Shown here: positions 1 to 5,656 of the stretch, piece by piece
Layout of the letters: each line of letters starts with the position of its first letter
Numbering within the stretch: position 1 is the stretch's first letter
NCBI GenBank assembly: GCA_003133075.1
Contig: PKZN01000138.1
Coordinates: 8,000-14,556, forward strand
From: Acidimicrobiaceae bacterium
Lineage (GTDB): Bacteria > Actinomycetota > Acidimicrobiia > Acidimicrobiales > RAAP-2
Length of the DNA: 6,557 nt
Direction: 5' to 3'
Position numbers and translations under genes: made by a program
Notes under the pieces: model-generated
Database searches by the model: none
The model's input: the letters and a program-made list of their open reading frames with translations, nothing else
What the model was told of the DNA's origin: nothing

Positions 1-1425
1 GAGGACGTCGCCGAAGTCATCGCGGCCGAGCGCGCGGCCTGCGTCGACGGCGCTCGCGTCGTCGGGGTGATCGTCAGTCTCGGCGGACAGACCCCCCTCA
101 AGCTCTCGCACTCGCTCGATCCGGCCCTCGTCCTGGGCACGCCGGTCGCGGCGATCGACGCCGCCGAGGACCGCGAACAGTGGTCGGCGATCTGCACCTC
201 GCTCGGGTTGCGCCAACCGCCCGGTGACGTGGCGCTCACCTTGGAGGAAGCCCGCGCCGTCGCCAAGCGCGTGGGCTACCCGGTGTTGATCCGCCCGAGC
301 TACGTGCTCGGTGGACGCGCCATGGAGATCGTCTACGACGACGCGGCGCTCCAACGCGTCATGACCGACCTCACGAGCGCGCACGGATCGCTCGCGCGCG
401 AAGGTGGCGTGTCCCAGAGCCGGCCTATTTTGCTCGACAGCTTCTTAGAAGACGCCGTTGAAGTTGACGTCGACGCCGTTCGCGACGCGGGTGGGGACAT
501 GTTCATCGCGGGCGTCATGGAGCACGTTGAAGAGGCGGGTGTGCACTCGGGCGACTCGGCGTGCGCCCTGCCGCCCCAGACCCTGAGTGCGGGTGTCGTG
601 GTGACGTTGCAGGACTACACGAGGAAGATTGCCGACGCGCTGGGGGTCGTTGGACTCATCAACGTCCAATACGCCGTCAAGAACGAAGAGGTCTACGTCC
701 TGGAGGCGAACCCGCGCGCGAGTCGCACGGTCCCCTTCGTCGCCAAAGCGACCGGCGTGCCCGTCGCGCAGGTCGCGGTGGAGGTGATGATGGGCACGAC
801 GCTCGCCGCGTTGCGCGAGCGCGGCGTGGTGCCCGACTCGACGCCGGTACCCGCCTACGTCAGCGTGAAAGAAGCGGTGCTGCCCTTTAGTCGGTTCCCC
901 GGCGTCGACACCGTCCTCGGGCCCGAGATGCGATCGACCGGGGAGGTGATGGGGATCGGGGAAAGTTTCGGCATCGCCTTCGCCAAGTCCCAACTCGCCG
1001 CCGGCACGCGACTGCCCGACGAGGGTCAGGTATTTTTCTCCCTCGCCGACCGCGACAAGGTCGCCGGCCTGTCGCTCGCGCGCGAACTCTCGGCGCTCGG
1101 TTTTCGCCTCGCCGCCACCGTTGGCACGGCCGGGTTCCTCCGCTCGAACGACGTACGCGTCGACACCCTGGTCGGCAAAGTCGGTCTCGGCGACCTCGGG
1201 GTCGACGCGCTCAAGATGATCGCCGCCCGCGAGGTCCAGATGGTGGTCAACACGCCCTCGGGATCGTCCGCGCGCTCCGACGGCGCGGAGATCCGCGCGG
1301 CCTGTGTGGCCCACGGGGTGGCCTGCGTCACGACGCTCAGCGCGGGCTTCGCCGCGGCGAAGGGCATTGCCGACACCCGGGCGCACGGCTGGCGGGTGCG
1401 CTCGTTGCAAGAGCTCCACGCGTGA
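1..1425 (+). CDS. carB: Carbamoyl-phosphate synthase large subunit, C-terminal part (5' end outside window)
   Basis: The large subunit of carbamoyl-phosphate synthase (with CarA) makes carbamoyl phosphate for pyrimidine and arginine synthesis in the cytoplasm. The frame is open from base 1, so the gene is cut by the window edge and the GTG at 67 is not its start. The 474 visible residues line up with about E. coli CarB 607 to the end, less than half of a roughly 1,070-residue protein. They cover the second ATP-grasp unit, which phosphorylates carbamate, and the allosteric MGS-like domain. Visible motifs are GGQTPLKL (residues 28-35), RPSYVLGGRAMEIVYD (98-113), FLEDAVEVDVD (about 148-158), EHVEEAGVHSGDSA (174-187), LEANPRASRTVPF (234-246, with the likely metal ligands E235 and N237) and GPEMRSTGEVMG (307-318). 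The regulatory domain starts near 343 and keeps the TVGTAGF and VNTPSG segments that bind effectors in the family. The stop codon overlaps the pyrD start. Identification is very secure; its regulation cannot be seen here. Confidence 0.98.
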   Translation, partial: EDVAEVIAAERAACVDGARVVGVIVSLGGQTPLKLSHSLDPALVLGTPVAAIDAAEDREQWSAICTSLGLRQPPGDVALTLEEARAVAKRVGYPVLIRPSYVLGGRAMEIVYDDAALQRVMTDLTSAHGSLAREGGVSQSRPILLDSFLEDAVEVDVDAVRDAGGDMFIAGVMEHVEEAGVHSGDSACALPPQTLSAGVVVTLQDYTRKIADALGVVGLINVQYAVKNEEVYVLEANPRASRTVPFVAKATGVPVAQVAVEVMMGTTLAALRERGVVPDSTPVPAYVSVKEAVLPFSRFPGVDTVLGPEMRSTGEVMGIGESFGIAFAKSQLAAGTRLPDEGQVFFSLADRDKVAGLSLARELSALGFRLAATVGTAGFLRSNDVRVDTLVGKVGLGDLGVDALKMIAAREVQMVVNTPSGSSARSDGAEIRAACVAHGVACVTTLSAGFAAAKGIADTRAHGWRVRSLQELHA

Positions 1426-2330
1426 GGTCGCTCGCGACACGCGTCGGGGACGTGGCGCTGCGCTCGGCGGTGATGACCGCGTCGGGCACCGCCGGGTACG
1501 CCGACGAACTCTCTGACTACGGTGACCTCCACGAGCTCGGCGCGGTCGTCACGAAGTCCCTGGCCGCTTTCGCGTGGGAGGGGAACCCGCCGCCTCGCGT
1601 CGCCGCGTCGGGTGAACACATGCTCAACTCGGTCGGATTGGCGGGCCCCGGCGTGGCGGCGTGGCGTGAACACGATCTGCCACGCCTTCGCGCGACCGGC
1701 GCCAATGTCGTGGCGTCGATATGGGGAAGAACGGTTGCGGAGTTCGCCGAGGCGGCGACGCTCCTGGAAGGCGCCGACGTGGTGGCGCTGGAGGTGAATG
1801 CGAGTTGCCCGAACTTAGAAGGCCGGCGCGAGATCTTTGCGCACTCGCCGGCCGCAACCTACGACGTCGTCGCGGCGGCCCGCCAGGCCGGCGTGCCGGT
1901 GTGGGCGAAGTTGAGCCCCAATACCCCGTTGCTCGAAGAGGTCGCCGACGCGGCGCTGCGCGCGGGTGCGTCGGCGCTGGTGCTCGTCAACACCGTCTTG
2001 GGCCTCGTGATCGACGTGGAGGCGCGACGAGCGACGCTCGGCAACAAGGGCGGGGGCGTGAGCGGGCCGGGCATCTTGCCGGTCGCCCTGCGAGCGGTCT
2101 ACGAGTGTCGTGCCGCGTTCGCGGACGCCGCAATCGTGGGGGTGGGCGGGGTGAGCAGTGGCGAGGACGCCGTCGCGATGCTGATGGCCGGGGCGAACGC
2201 CGTCGAGGTCGGTACCGCGACGTTCGCCGATCCCCGGGCGCCGTGGCGCATAGCGCGCGAGCTCGACGCCTGGATGCTCGCGCACGACGTCACAGGTATT
2301 GATGAGCTGATCGGAGTAGCCCATGGCTGA
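1422..2330 (+). CDS. pyrD: Dihydroorotate dehydrogenase, class 1 (1B-like), catalytic subunit
   Basis: This FMN enzyme oxidises dihydroorotate to orotate, the fourth step of UMP synthesis. The protein is 302 residues, normal for a soluble class-1 enzyme, with no N-terminal membrane helix of the class-2 type. Motifs are VMTASGTAG (17-25), VTKS with K45, GNPPPRV (54-60), MLNSVGLAGPG (67-77), the active-site loop NASCPN (126-131) with C129 as the expected class-1 catalytic base, VWAKLSPN with K163, VNTVLG (189-194), GGVSGPG (211-217) and GVGGVSSGEDA (240-250). MLNSVGLAGPG and the SCPN loop look closer to Bacillus-type PyrD (class 1B) than to the fumarate-using class 1A. Class 1B normally works with the PyrK electron-transfer subunit, and no pyrK is present between here and metK. 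The GTG start forms a GTGA overlap with the carB stop, indicating translational coupling; only a weak AAGAG lies 8 nt upstream. Function is secure, the subclass less so. Confidence 0.94.
   Translation: MRSLATRVGDVALRSAVMTASGTAGYADELSDYGDLHELGAVVTKSLAAFAWEGNPPPRVAASGEHMLNSVGLAGPGVAAWREHDLPRLRATGANVVASIWGRTVAEFAEAATLLEGADVVALEVNASCPNLEGRREIFAHSPAATYDVVAAARQAGVPVWAKLSPNTPLLEEVADAALRAGASALVLVNTVLGLVIDVEARRATLGNKGGGVSGPGILPVALRAVYECRAAFADAAIVGVGGVSSGEDAVAMLMAGANAVEVGTATFADPRAPWRIARELDAWMLAHDVTGIDELIGVAHG
2313..2316 (+). promoter_or_regulatory. Shine-Dalgarno GGAG for pyrF
   Basis: GGAG sits 6 nt before the ATG at 2323, inside the 3' end of pyrD. It supports that ATG as the pyrF start and lets pyrF be translated independently as well as by coupling through the 8-nt overlap. 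Confidence 0.7.
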
Positions 2331-3156
2331 GAGTTTCGGACGTCGACTGCAAGAACGACTTCGCGAGCGAGGACCGCTGTGCGTGGGCGTCGATCCGTCC
2401 AGCGCACTGATCGACGCGTGGGGCCGCAGTGACAACGCCGAAGGGCTGGAGTTCTTCGCGCTCGCGGTCTTAGAAGCGGTGAGTGGCGTGGTCGCGGTGA
2501 TCAAACCACAAGTGGCGTTCTTCGAGCGATTCGGCTCGGCCGGGTTCCGCGTACTCGAGCGCCTCATCCAAGAGGCCCACGACGCGGATCTCTTGGTCGT
2601 GGCGGACGCGAAGCGCGGCGATTTCTCCATTACCAACGAGGGCTACGCCCAGGCCTGGTTGCGCGACGCGTCACCGCTCGCGGTCGACGCGGTGACCGCG
2701 AGTCCCTACCTCGGCGTCGACGCGCTCGCCCCGCTCTTCGAGGCGGCGTGGATGAGCGGGCGTGGTGTGTTCGTCCTGGCCGCGACGTCGAACGAAGACG
2801 GTCGTGAACTGCAGCGTGCGCGCACGTCCGACGGAGGTCGCGTCGAGGACCTCGTGTTACGTACCGTGGCCGAACTCAACCACCGCGACACCGGACTTGG
2901 TTCCATCGGCGTTGTCCTCGGCGCCACGCGCGACGCTCCCGAGTTCGATCTCTCGACGCTCGCCGGCCCCTACCTCGTGCCGGGAGTGGGCGCCCAGGGC
3001 GCGGGAGCCCTGGACGTCGCTCGACTCTTTGAACGATGCGAAGAGGGCACGGTGTTAGTGAGCGTGTCGCGCGACATCTTGCGCGCGGGCCCCGAGCGAC
3101 GGGGCCTCCACGACGCCACTCGGCGGTGGCGCGACGACTTATTGGCCGCCCTCTAG
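2323..3156 (+). CDS. pyrF: Orotidine 5'-phosphate decarboxylase, type 2
   Basis: This enzyme decarboxylates OMP to UMP, the last step of de novo pyrimidine synthesis. The 277-residue length and the DAKRGD form of the catalytic motif fit the longer type-2 family common in actinobacteria and myxobacteria. Motifs in barrel order are VGVDP (21-25), VIKPQVAFFE (59-68, K61), DAKRGD (95-100, with D95, K97 and D100 as the expected charged catalytic network), TASPYLG (125-131), FVLAATSN (150-157), VVLGAT (197-202), VPGVGAQG for phosphate binding (219-226) and SVSRDIL (247-253). No key residue is missing. The ATG overlaps the last 8 nt of pyrD and is preceded by a good GGAG, so the start is well supported. 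The gene contains four TTA leucine codons (2470, 2857, 3055, 3139), the most in the window. It is probably the last gene of the pyrimidine operon proper, because a promoter candidate follows it. Confidence 0.97.
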   Translation: MAESFGRRLQERLRERGPLCVGVDPSSALIDAWGRSDNAEGLEFFALAVLEAVSGVVAVIKPQVAFFERFGSAGFRVLERLIQEAHDADLLVVADAKRGDFSITNEGYAQAWLRDASPLAVDAVTASPYLGVDALAPLFEAAWMSGRGVFVLAATSNEDGRELQRARTSDGGRVEDLVLRTVAELNHRDTGLGSIGVVLGATRDAPEFDLSTLAGPYLVPGVGAQGAGALDVARLFERCEEGTVLVSVSRDILRAGPERRGLHDATRRWRDDLLAAL

Positions 3157-3157
3157 C

Positions 3158-3187
3158 ACTCCCTAGACGCTGCGTTCGTTGGGGAGT
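3158..3187 (+). repeat. Inverted repeat bracketing the mihF promoter
   Basis: ACTCCC at 3158-3163 is the exact reverse complement of GGGAGT at 3182-3187, with 18 nt between. The stem could extend by T-G, A-T and G-T pairs at the inner side. The left arm abuts the -35 candidate and the right arm ends on the first base of the -10 candidate, so the dyad spans the promoter like an operator. It lies just after the pyrF stop, but no T-run follows, which makes an intrinsic terminator unlikely. A 6-bp match in GC-rich DNA can arise by chance. Confidence 0.35.
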
Positions 3188-3192
3188 AGTCT
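3164..3192 (+). promoter_or_regulatory. Candidate housekeeping promoter of mihF (leaderless)
   Basis: TAGACG at 3164-3169 resembles a -35 box (4 of 6 to TTGACA). After a 17-nt spacer comes TAGTCT at 3187-3192, which fits the actinobacterial -10 pattern TANNNT. Six bases later is the GTG start of mihF, so the expected first transcribed base is at or beside the start codon and the mRNA would lack a leader. Leaderless GTG or ATG genes with a -10 about 7 nt upstream are common in mycobacteria and relatives. The promoter fills the only sizeable gap in the window and would separate the pyrimidine genes from mihF-gmk-rpoZ-coaBC-metK. The assignment is inference from sequence only. Confidence 0.6.
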
Positions 3193-3198
3193 GACCTC

Positions 3199-3519
3199 GT
3201 GACCCCGACACCGCCCTCACTGTCACAGGAACAGCGGGTGGAGGCGTCACGTTTGGCGGTGGCGAATCGCCGTCGACGCGCCGAGGTGAAGCGACTGGTG
3301 AAGTCCGGCGAGTTGTCCTTAGAGGAACTCTTCACCCTCGCCGCGCACGAGGAGTGCGTGGCGCAGATGCGCGCCTACGACCTCATCAGCGCGCTGCCCG
3401 CCATCGGCGAGGTAAAGGCGGAGCGCATCATGAAGAGCGCCTCGATCGCCAAGACGCGCCGCATTCGCGGGCTCGGCCCCAAACAACGCGCCGAACTGTT
3501 TCGAGCTCTTGTTCGCTGA
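3199..3519 (+). CDS. mihF: Integration host factor, actinobacterial type (mIHF/sIHF)
   Basis: This is a small nucleoid-associated DNA-binding protein that bends and condenses DNA. It is specific to actinobacteria and unrelated to proteobacterial IHF; it was first found as the mycobacterial host factor for phage L5 integration. At 106 residues the length is typical. The N-terminal half is basic and helical (ANRRRRAEVKRLVKSGELSL, 22-41). The core has a helix-two-turns-helix segment, LISALPAIGEVKAERIM (62-78), and a C-terminal RRIRGLGPKQRAEL (87-100), both signatures of the family. The GTG at 3199 is the first start after an in-frame stop at 3187, and later starts would remove the conserved N-terminal helix. 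A GGGGAG lies 12 nt upstream, rather far for a ribosome site, which agrees with leaderless initiation. The gene overlaps gmk by 11 nt. In M. tuberculosis the same gene also begins the mihF-gmk-rpoZ-dfp-metK run. Confidence 0.96.
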   Translation: MTPTPPSLSQEQRVEASRLAVANRRRRAEVKRLVKSGELSLEELFTLAAHEECVAQMRAYDLISALPAIGEVKAERIMKSASIAKTRRIRGLGPKQRAELFRALVR

Positions 3520-4084
3520 TCCGCTGGTCGTCGTTTTTATCGGACCGGGCGGTGTGGGCAAGGGGACCCTGGCGCGTCGACTCGTTGAGGCGGACGGGCA
3601 CCTCTGGTTGAGTCGGAGTTGGACGACGCGCGAACGGCGAGCGAGCGAGCAGGGCGATGAGTACCACTTCGTCGACCGCGCCACCTTCGAGCGGGCGATC
3701 GATGAGGACGCATTTCTCGAATGGGCCGAGTTCCACGGTCACCTCTACGGCACCCCGAAGGACGTTGCGCCCGAGGGCTGTGACGTGCTGCTCGAGATCG
3801 AGGTCCAAGGGGCCGAGCAGGTGCTGCAGCGGAACCCCAGCGCGGTCGTCTTTTTGATCCTGCCACCGTCCATGGAACGCCTCGAGGAGCGACTGCGCAC
3901 CCGAGGCGACGATGACGTGCACGTCACCGATCGCCTGGAGAGTGCCCCCGCGGAGCTCGAAAAGGGCCGCGAACTGGCGTCGTTTGTGGTCGTGAACGAC
4001 GAGGTGGAGCGAGCGAGTGAGGAAATTCTCTCTATACTGGGAGAACTCCGTCGGCACCGGCGCGAACCCTCCTCAAAGGACTAA
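3509..4084 (+). CDS. gmk: Guanylate kinase
   Basis: Guanylate kinase converts GMP and ATP to GDP and ADP, feeding GTP, dGTP and (p)ppGpp pools. The protein is 191 residues, usual for the family. The P-loop is GPGGVGKGT (12-20), carrying Gly-Thr after the lysine where many family members have Ser-Thr or Ser-Ser. The GMP-binding region shows SRSWTTRERR (35-44), DEYHFV (50-55) and FLEWAEFHGHLYGTP (69-83). LLEIEVQGA (94-102) corresponds to the usual L-[DE]-I-D-x-Q-G-A, with Glu at 98 in place of the common Asp. The lid holds RTRGDDD (130-136), and VVND (161-164) is the C-terminal family motif. The start is the TTG at 3509, inside mihF; the next start-like codon, GTG at 3554, falls within the P-loop. 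There is no clear Shine-Dalgarno, so translation probably depends on coupling to mihF. Identification is secure, the exact start slightly less so. Confidence 0.96.
   Translation: MFADPLVVVFIGPGGVGKGTLARRLVEADGHLWLSRSWTTRERRASEQGDEYHFVDRATFERAIDEDAFLEWAEFHGHLYGTPKDVAPEGCDVLLEIEVQGAEQVLQRNPSAVVFLILPPSMERLEERLRTRGDDDVHVTDRLESAPAELEKGRELASFVVVNDEVERASEEILSILGELRRHRREPSSKD
4033..4038 (+). promoter_or_regulatory. Possible -10 element upstream of rpoZ
   Basis: TATACT lies in a small AT-rich patch at the 3' end of gmk and differs from the TATAAT consensus at one position. Transcription would start near 4045 and give rpoZ a leader of about 45 nt ending in the AAAGGA ribosome site. No recognisable -35 box lies 16-19 nt upstream and there is no extended -10 TG, so this is only a weak candidate for an internal rpoZ promoter. 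Confidence 0.25.
4075..4080 (+). promoter_or_regulatory. Shine-Dalgarno AAAGGA for rpoZ
   Basis: AAAGGA sits 9 nt before the ATG at 4090. It is the purine-rich ribosome site best separated from a start in this unit, and it supports the rpoZ start. It lies within the last codons of gmk. Confidence 0.7.
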
Positions 4085-4089
4085 TTACT

Positions 4090-4443
4090 ATGGCCGAACG
4101 CCCCACGCTGGTCGACCCGCCCATCGAGAACCTCTTAGGGAAGGTCGGCGACTCGAAATTCACCCTCGTGGCCGTCACGGCGATTCGCGCTCGCGAGATC
4201 AACGAGTACTACAACGGCCTCGGTTCGGGCCACGGCGCGCTGATCCCGCCGCAGGTGACGTCCCTCTCGAATAAGTCATTGTCGCTCGCGATGGAGGAAC
4301 TCTACGAGGGCAAGCTCCTCTTCCACCGTCCCACCGTTGATGAGTTGGAGAACGAGCGGCTGCAGGCCGAGGCCGCGGAACAGGCACGCCAGGACGCCAA
4401 CAGCGACCTGGACGCCTTCACCGATGCCCTCCGCGACGCCTAG
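4090..4443 (+). CDS. rpoZ: DNA-directed RNA polymerase omega subunit
   Basis: Omega helps fold and assemble the beta-prime subunit of RNA polymerase. At 117 residues the protein matches the actinobacterial family: PPIENLL (10-16), the conserved helix KFTLVAVTAIRAREINEYY (23-41), a loop with LIPPQV (51-56), and KSLSLAMEELYEGKLL (62-77), equivalent to the K[PS]LSIALREI region. Residues 82-117 form an acidic, probably helical tail rich in Glu, Asp, Ala and Gln with no motif I recognise; E. coli omega is shorter (91 residues). The gene begins 5 nt after the gmk stop with a good AAAGGA ribosome site. Its last 20 nt overlap the start of coaBC. In other bacteria gmk and rpoZ are also frequent neighbours, which supports both calls. 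Confidence 0.96.
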   Translation: MAERPTLVDPPIENLLGKVGDSKFTLVAVTAIRAREINEYYNGLGSGHGALIPPQVTSLSNKSLSLAMEELYEGKLLFHRPTVDELENERLQAEAAEQARQDANSDLDAFTDALRDA

Positions 4444-5656
4444 TTCGTCAACTCCCTGCATCGTCTTAGGCGTTGCCGGCGGCATCGCCGCCTACAAATC
4501 GGTCGAACTTCTTCGCCTCCTGCGCGAGAAGGGCTACCACGTCGCGCCGATCCTCACCCCCGACGCCACGCGCTTCGTCGGCGCGGTCACGTTTTCCGCA
4601 CTGGCCAGTGAACCAGCGCGAACCTCCCTCTACGGCGACCCGACGACGCCGATTCCCCACACCTCCTTGGGCCAGCGCGCCTCGGTGGTCGTGGTGGCGC
4701 CCGCGACCGCGCACCTGATCGCGCGCTACGCCGCGGGACTCGCCGACGACCTCTTGACCGCGACCTTGATGGCGACGCGCGCGCCGGTGTTGTTGTGTCC
4801 GGCGATGCACACCGAGATGTGGGAACAGCCCTCGGTGCAAGAGAATCTCGCGACGCTGCGACGACGCGGGGTTCTCGTCATGGAGCCCGAACGTGGCGTA
4901 CTCGCGGGCGGCGACGAGGGCGTGGGTCGAATGCCCGAGCCCGCGCGCATCGCCGCCTTGATCGAGGCGATCGTCGACGGGTACCGCGGACCCTTCAGCG
5001 GCCGTCGCGTGCTCATCAGCGCGGGGGGCACCCGCGAGGCGATCGACCCCGTGCGGGTGCTCTCGAACCGGTCCTCGGGCCGACAGGGTTACGCGCTGGC
5101 GGAGGTCGCGGCGCGCCAGGGCGCGACCGTGACGTTGGTCTCGACGGTCGAACTACCCCTCAGCCTCGATACGGTGCGCGCCATCGACGTCGTCGCGGTC
5201 GAGAGCGCCGCGGAGATGCACGAGGCGATGATGAAACGTGCGGTGGACAGTGACGTGGTGATCATGGCCGCCGCCGTCGCGGACTTCACGGTGACGGCGT
5301 CGAGCGAGAAACTCAAGAAACGTGAAGGCGTACCCGAGTTGCGCTTCGCGCCCGCCCCCGACGTGCTGGCGGAGCTGGTCGCGCACCGTCACAACGGCCA
5401 GTTGATCGTCGGCTTCGCCGCCGAGACGACCAACGTCATGGCCAACGCGACGGCGAAGATGCGTGAGAAACGCGTTGACCTGCTGGTGGTCAACGACGTC
5501 GCCGCACCGGGCGCGGGTTTCGCGCACGAAACCAATGAAGTCGTCCTCCTCGACCGCGACGAAGTCGCCCAGCGAGTCTCGTTGCGCTCGAAAGAAGCGG
5601 TCGCGGTAGAGATCTTGGCTAGGGTGGCTGCAATGTTCGACGACGGCACTTCATGA
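4424..5656 (+). CDS. coaBC: Bifunctional phosphopantothenoylcysteine decarboxylase / phosphopantothenate-cysteine ligase
   Basis: CoaBC (Dfp) joins cysteine to 4'-phosphopantothenate (CoaB) and decarboxylates the product to 4'-phosphopantetheine (CoaC, an FMN enzyme), two steps of coenzyme A synthesis. From the ATG at 4424 the protein is 410 residues, normal for the fusion. The CoaC half has GVAGGIAAYK (16-25), PHTSLGQ with the catalytic His at 79, VVVAPATA (89-96), PAMHTEMW (126-133) and a flap AGGDEGVGRM (161-170). Compared with E. coli, the PAMN asparagine is His and the flap cysteine is Gly. The CoaB half begins near 192 with VLISAGGTREAIDPVR (196-211), SNRSSGRQGYA (214-224), MAAAVADF (281-288), EKLKK (295-299), IVGFAAET (328-335) and LLVVNDVA (353-360). 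The frame is open back to 4337, but that stretch lies within rpoZ and encodes non-conserved arginine- and proline-rich sequence, so 4424 is preferred. Its ATG lies 20 nt inside rpoZ with no clear Shine-Dalgarno. It ends in an ATGA overlap with metK. Confidence 0.96.
   Translation: MPSATPSSSTPCIVLGVAGGIAAYKSVELLRLLREKGYHVAPILTPDATRFVGAVTFSALASEPARTSLYGDPTTPIPHTSLGQRASVVVVAPATAHLIARYAAGLADDLLTATLMATRAPVLLCPAMHTEMWEQPSVQENLATLRRRGVLVMEPERGVLAGGDEGVGRMPEPARIAALIEAIVDGYRGPFSGRRVLISAGGTREAIDPVRVLSNRSSGRQGYALAEVAARQGATVTLVSTVELPLSLDTVRAIDVVAVESAAEMHEAMMKRAVDSDVVIMAAAVADFTVTASSEKLKKREGVPELRFAPAPDVLAELVAHRHNGQLIVGFAAETTNVMANATAKMREKRVDLLVVNDVAAPGAGFAHETNEVVLLDRDEVAQRVSLRSKEAVAVEILARVAAMFDDGTS

Noticed and set aside
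451..482. Direct repeat GACGCCGTT within carB
   Set aside because: It encodes parts of the conserved DAVEVDVDAV motif of CarB, so protein conservation and codon bias explain it.
445..1440. Minus-strand open frame (331 residues) opposite carB
   Set aside because: It is an antisense shadow of conserved carB coding sequence with low-complexity Arg/Gly/His composition and no family motif.
1721..2302. Plus-strand open frame (193 residues) in another frame within pyrD
   Set aside because: It encodes Arg/Gly-rich low-complexity sequence typical of a shifted frame in GC-rich coding DNA, while the pyrD frame carries all conserved motifs.
1815..2636. Minus-strand open frame (273 residues) opposite pyrD and pyrF
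   Set aside because: It spans the junction of two well-identified plus-strand genes, and its composition is that of an antisense frame in GC-rich DNA.
3158..3192. Intrinsic terminator after pyrF
   Set aside because: The inverted repeat has only 6 perfect pairs and an 18-nt spacer, and no T-tract follows; the sequence fits a promoter with a dyad better.
4337..4423. N-terminal extension of coaBC upstream of 4424
   Set aside because: These 29 codons lie within conserved-frame rpoZ and read as Arg/Pro/Thr-rich sequence unlike any CoaBC N-terminus; the ATG at 4424 leaves a normal-length protein.
5620..5625. TAGGGT as a -10 box for metK
   Set aside because: It fits TANNNT, but there is no -35-like hexamer at 16-19 nt and no ribosome site between the implied start and the metK ATG; the ATGA overlap with coaBC explains metK translation well enough.
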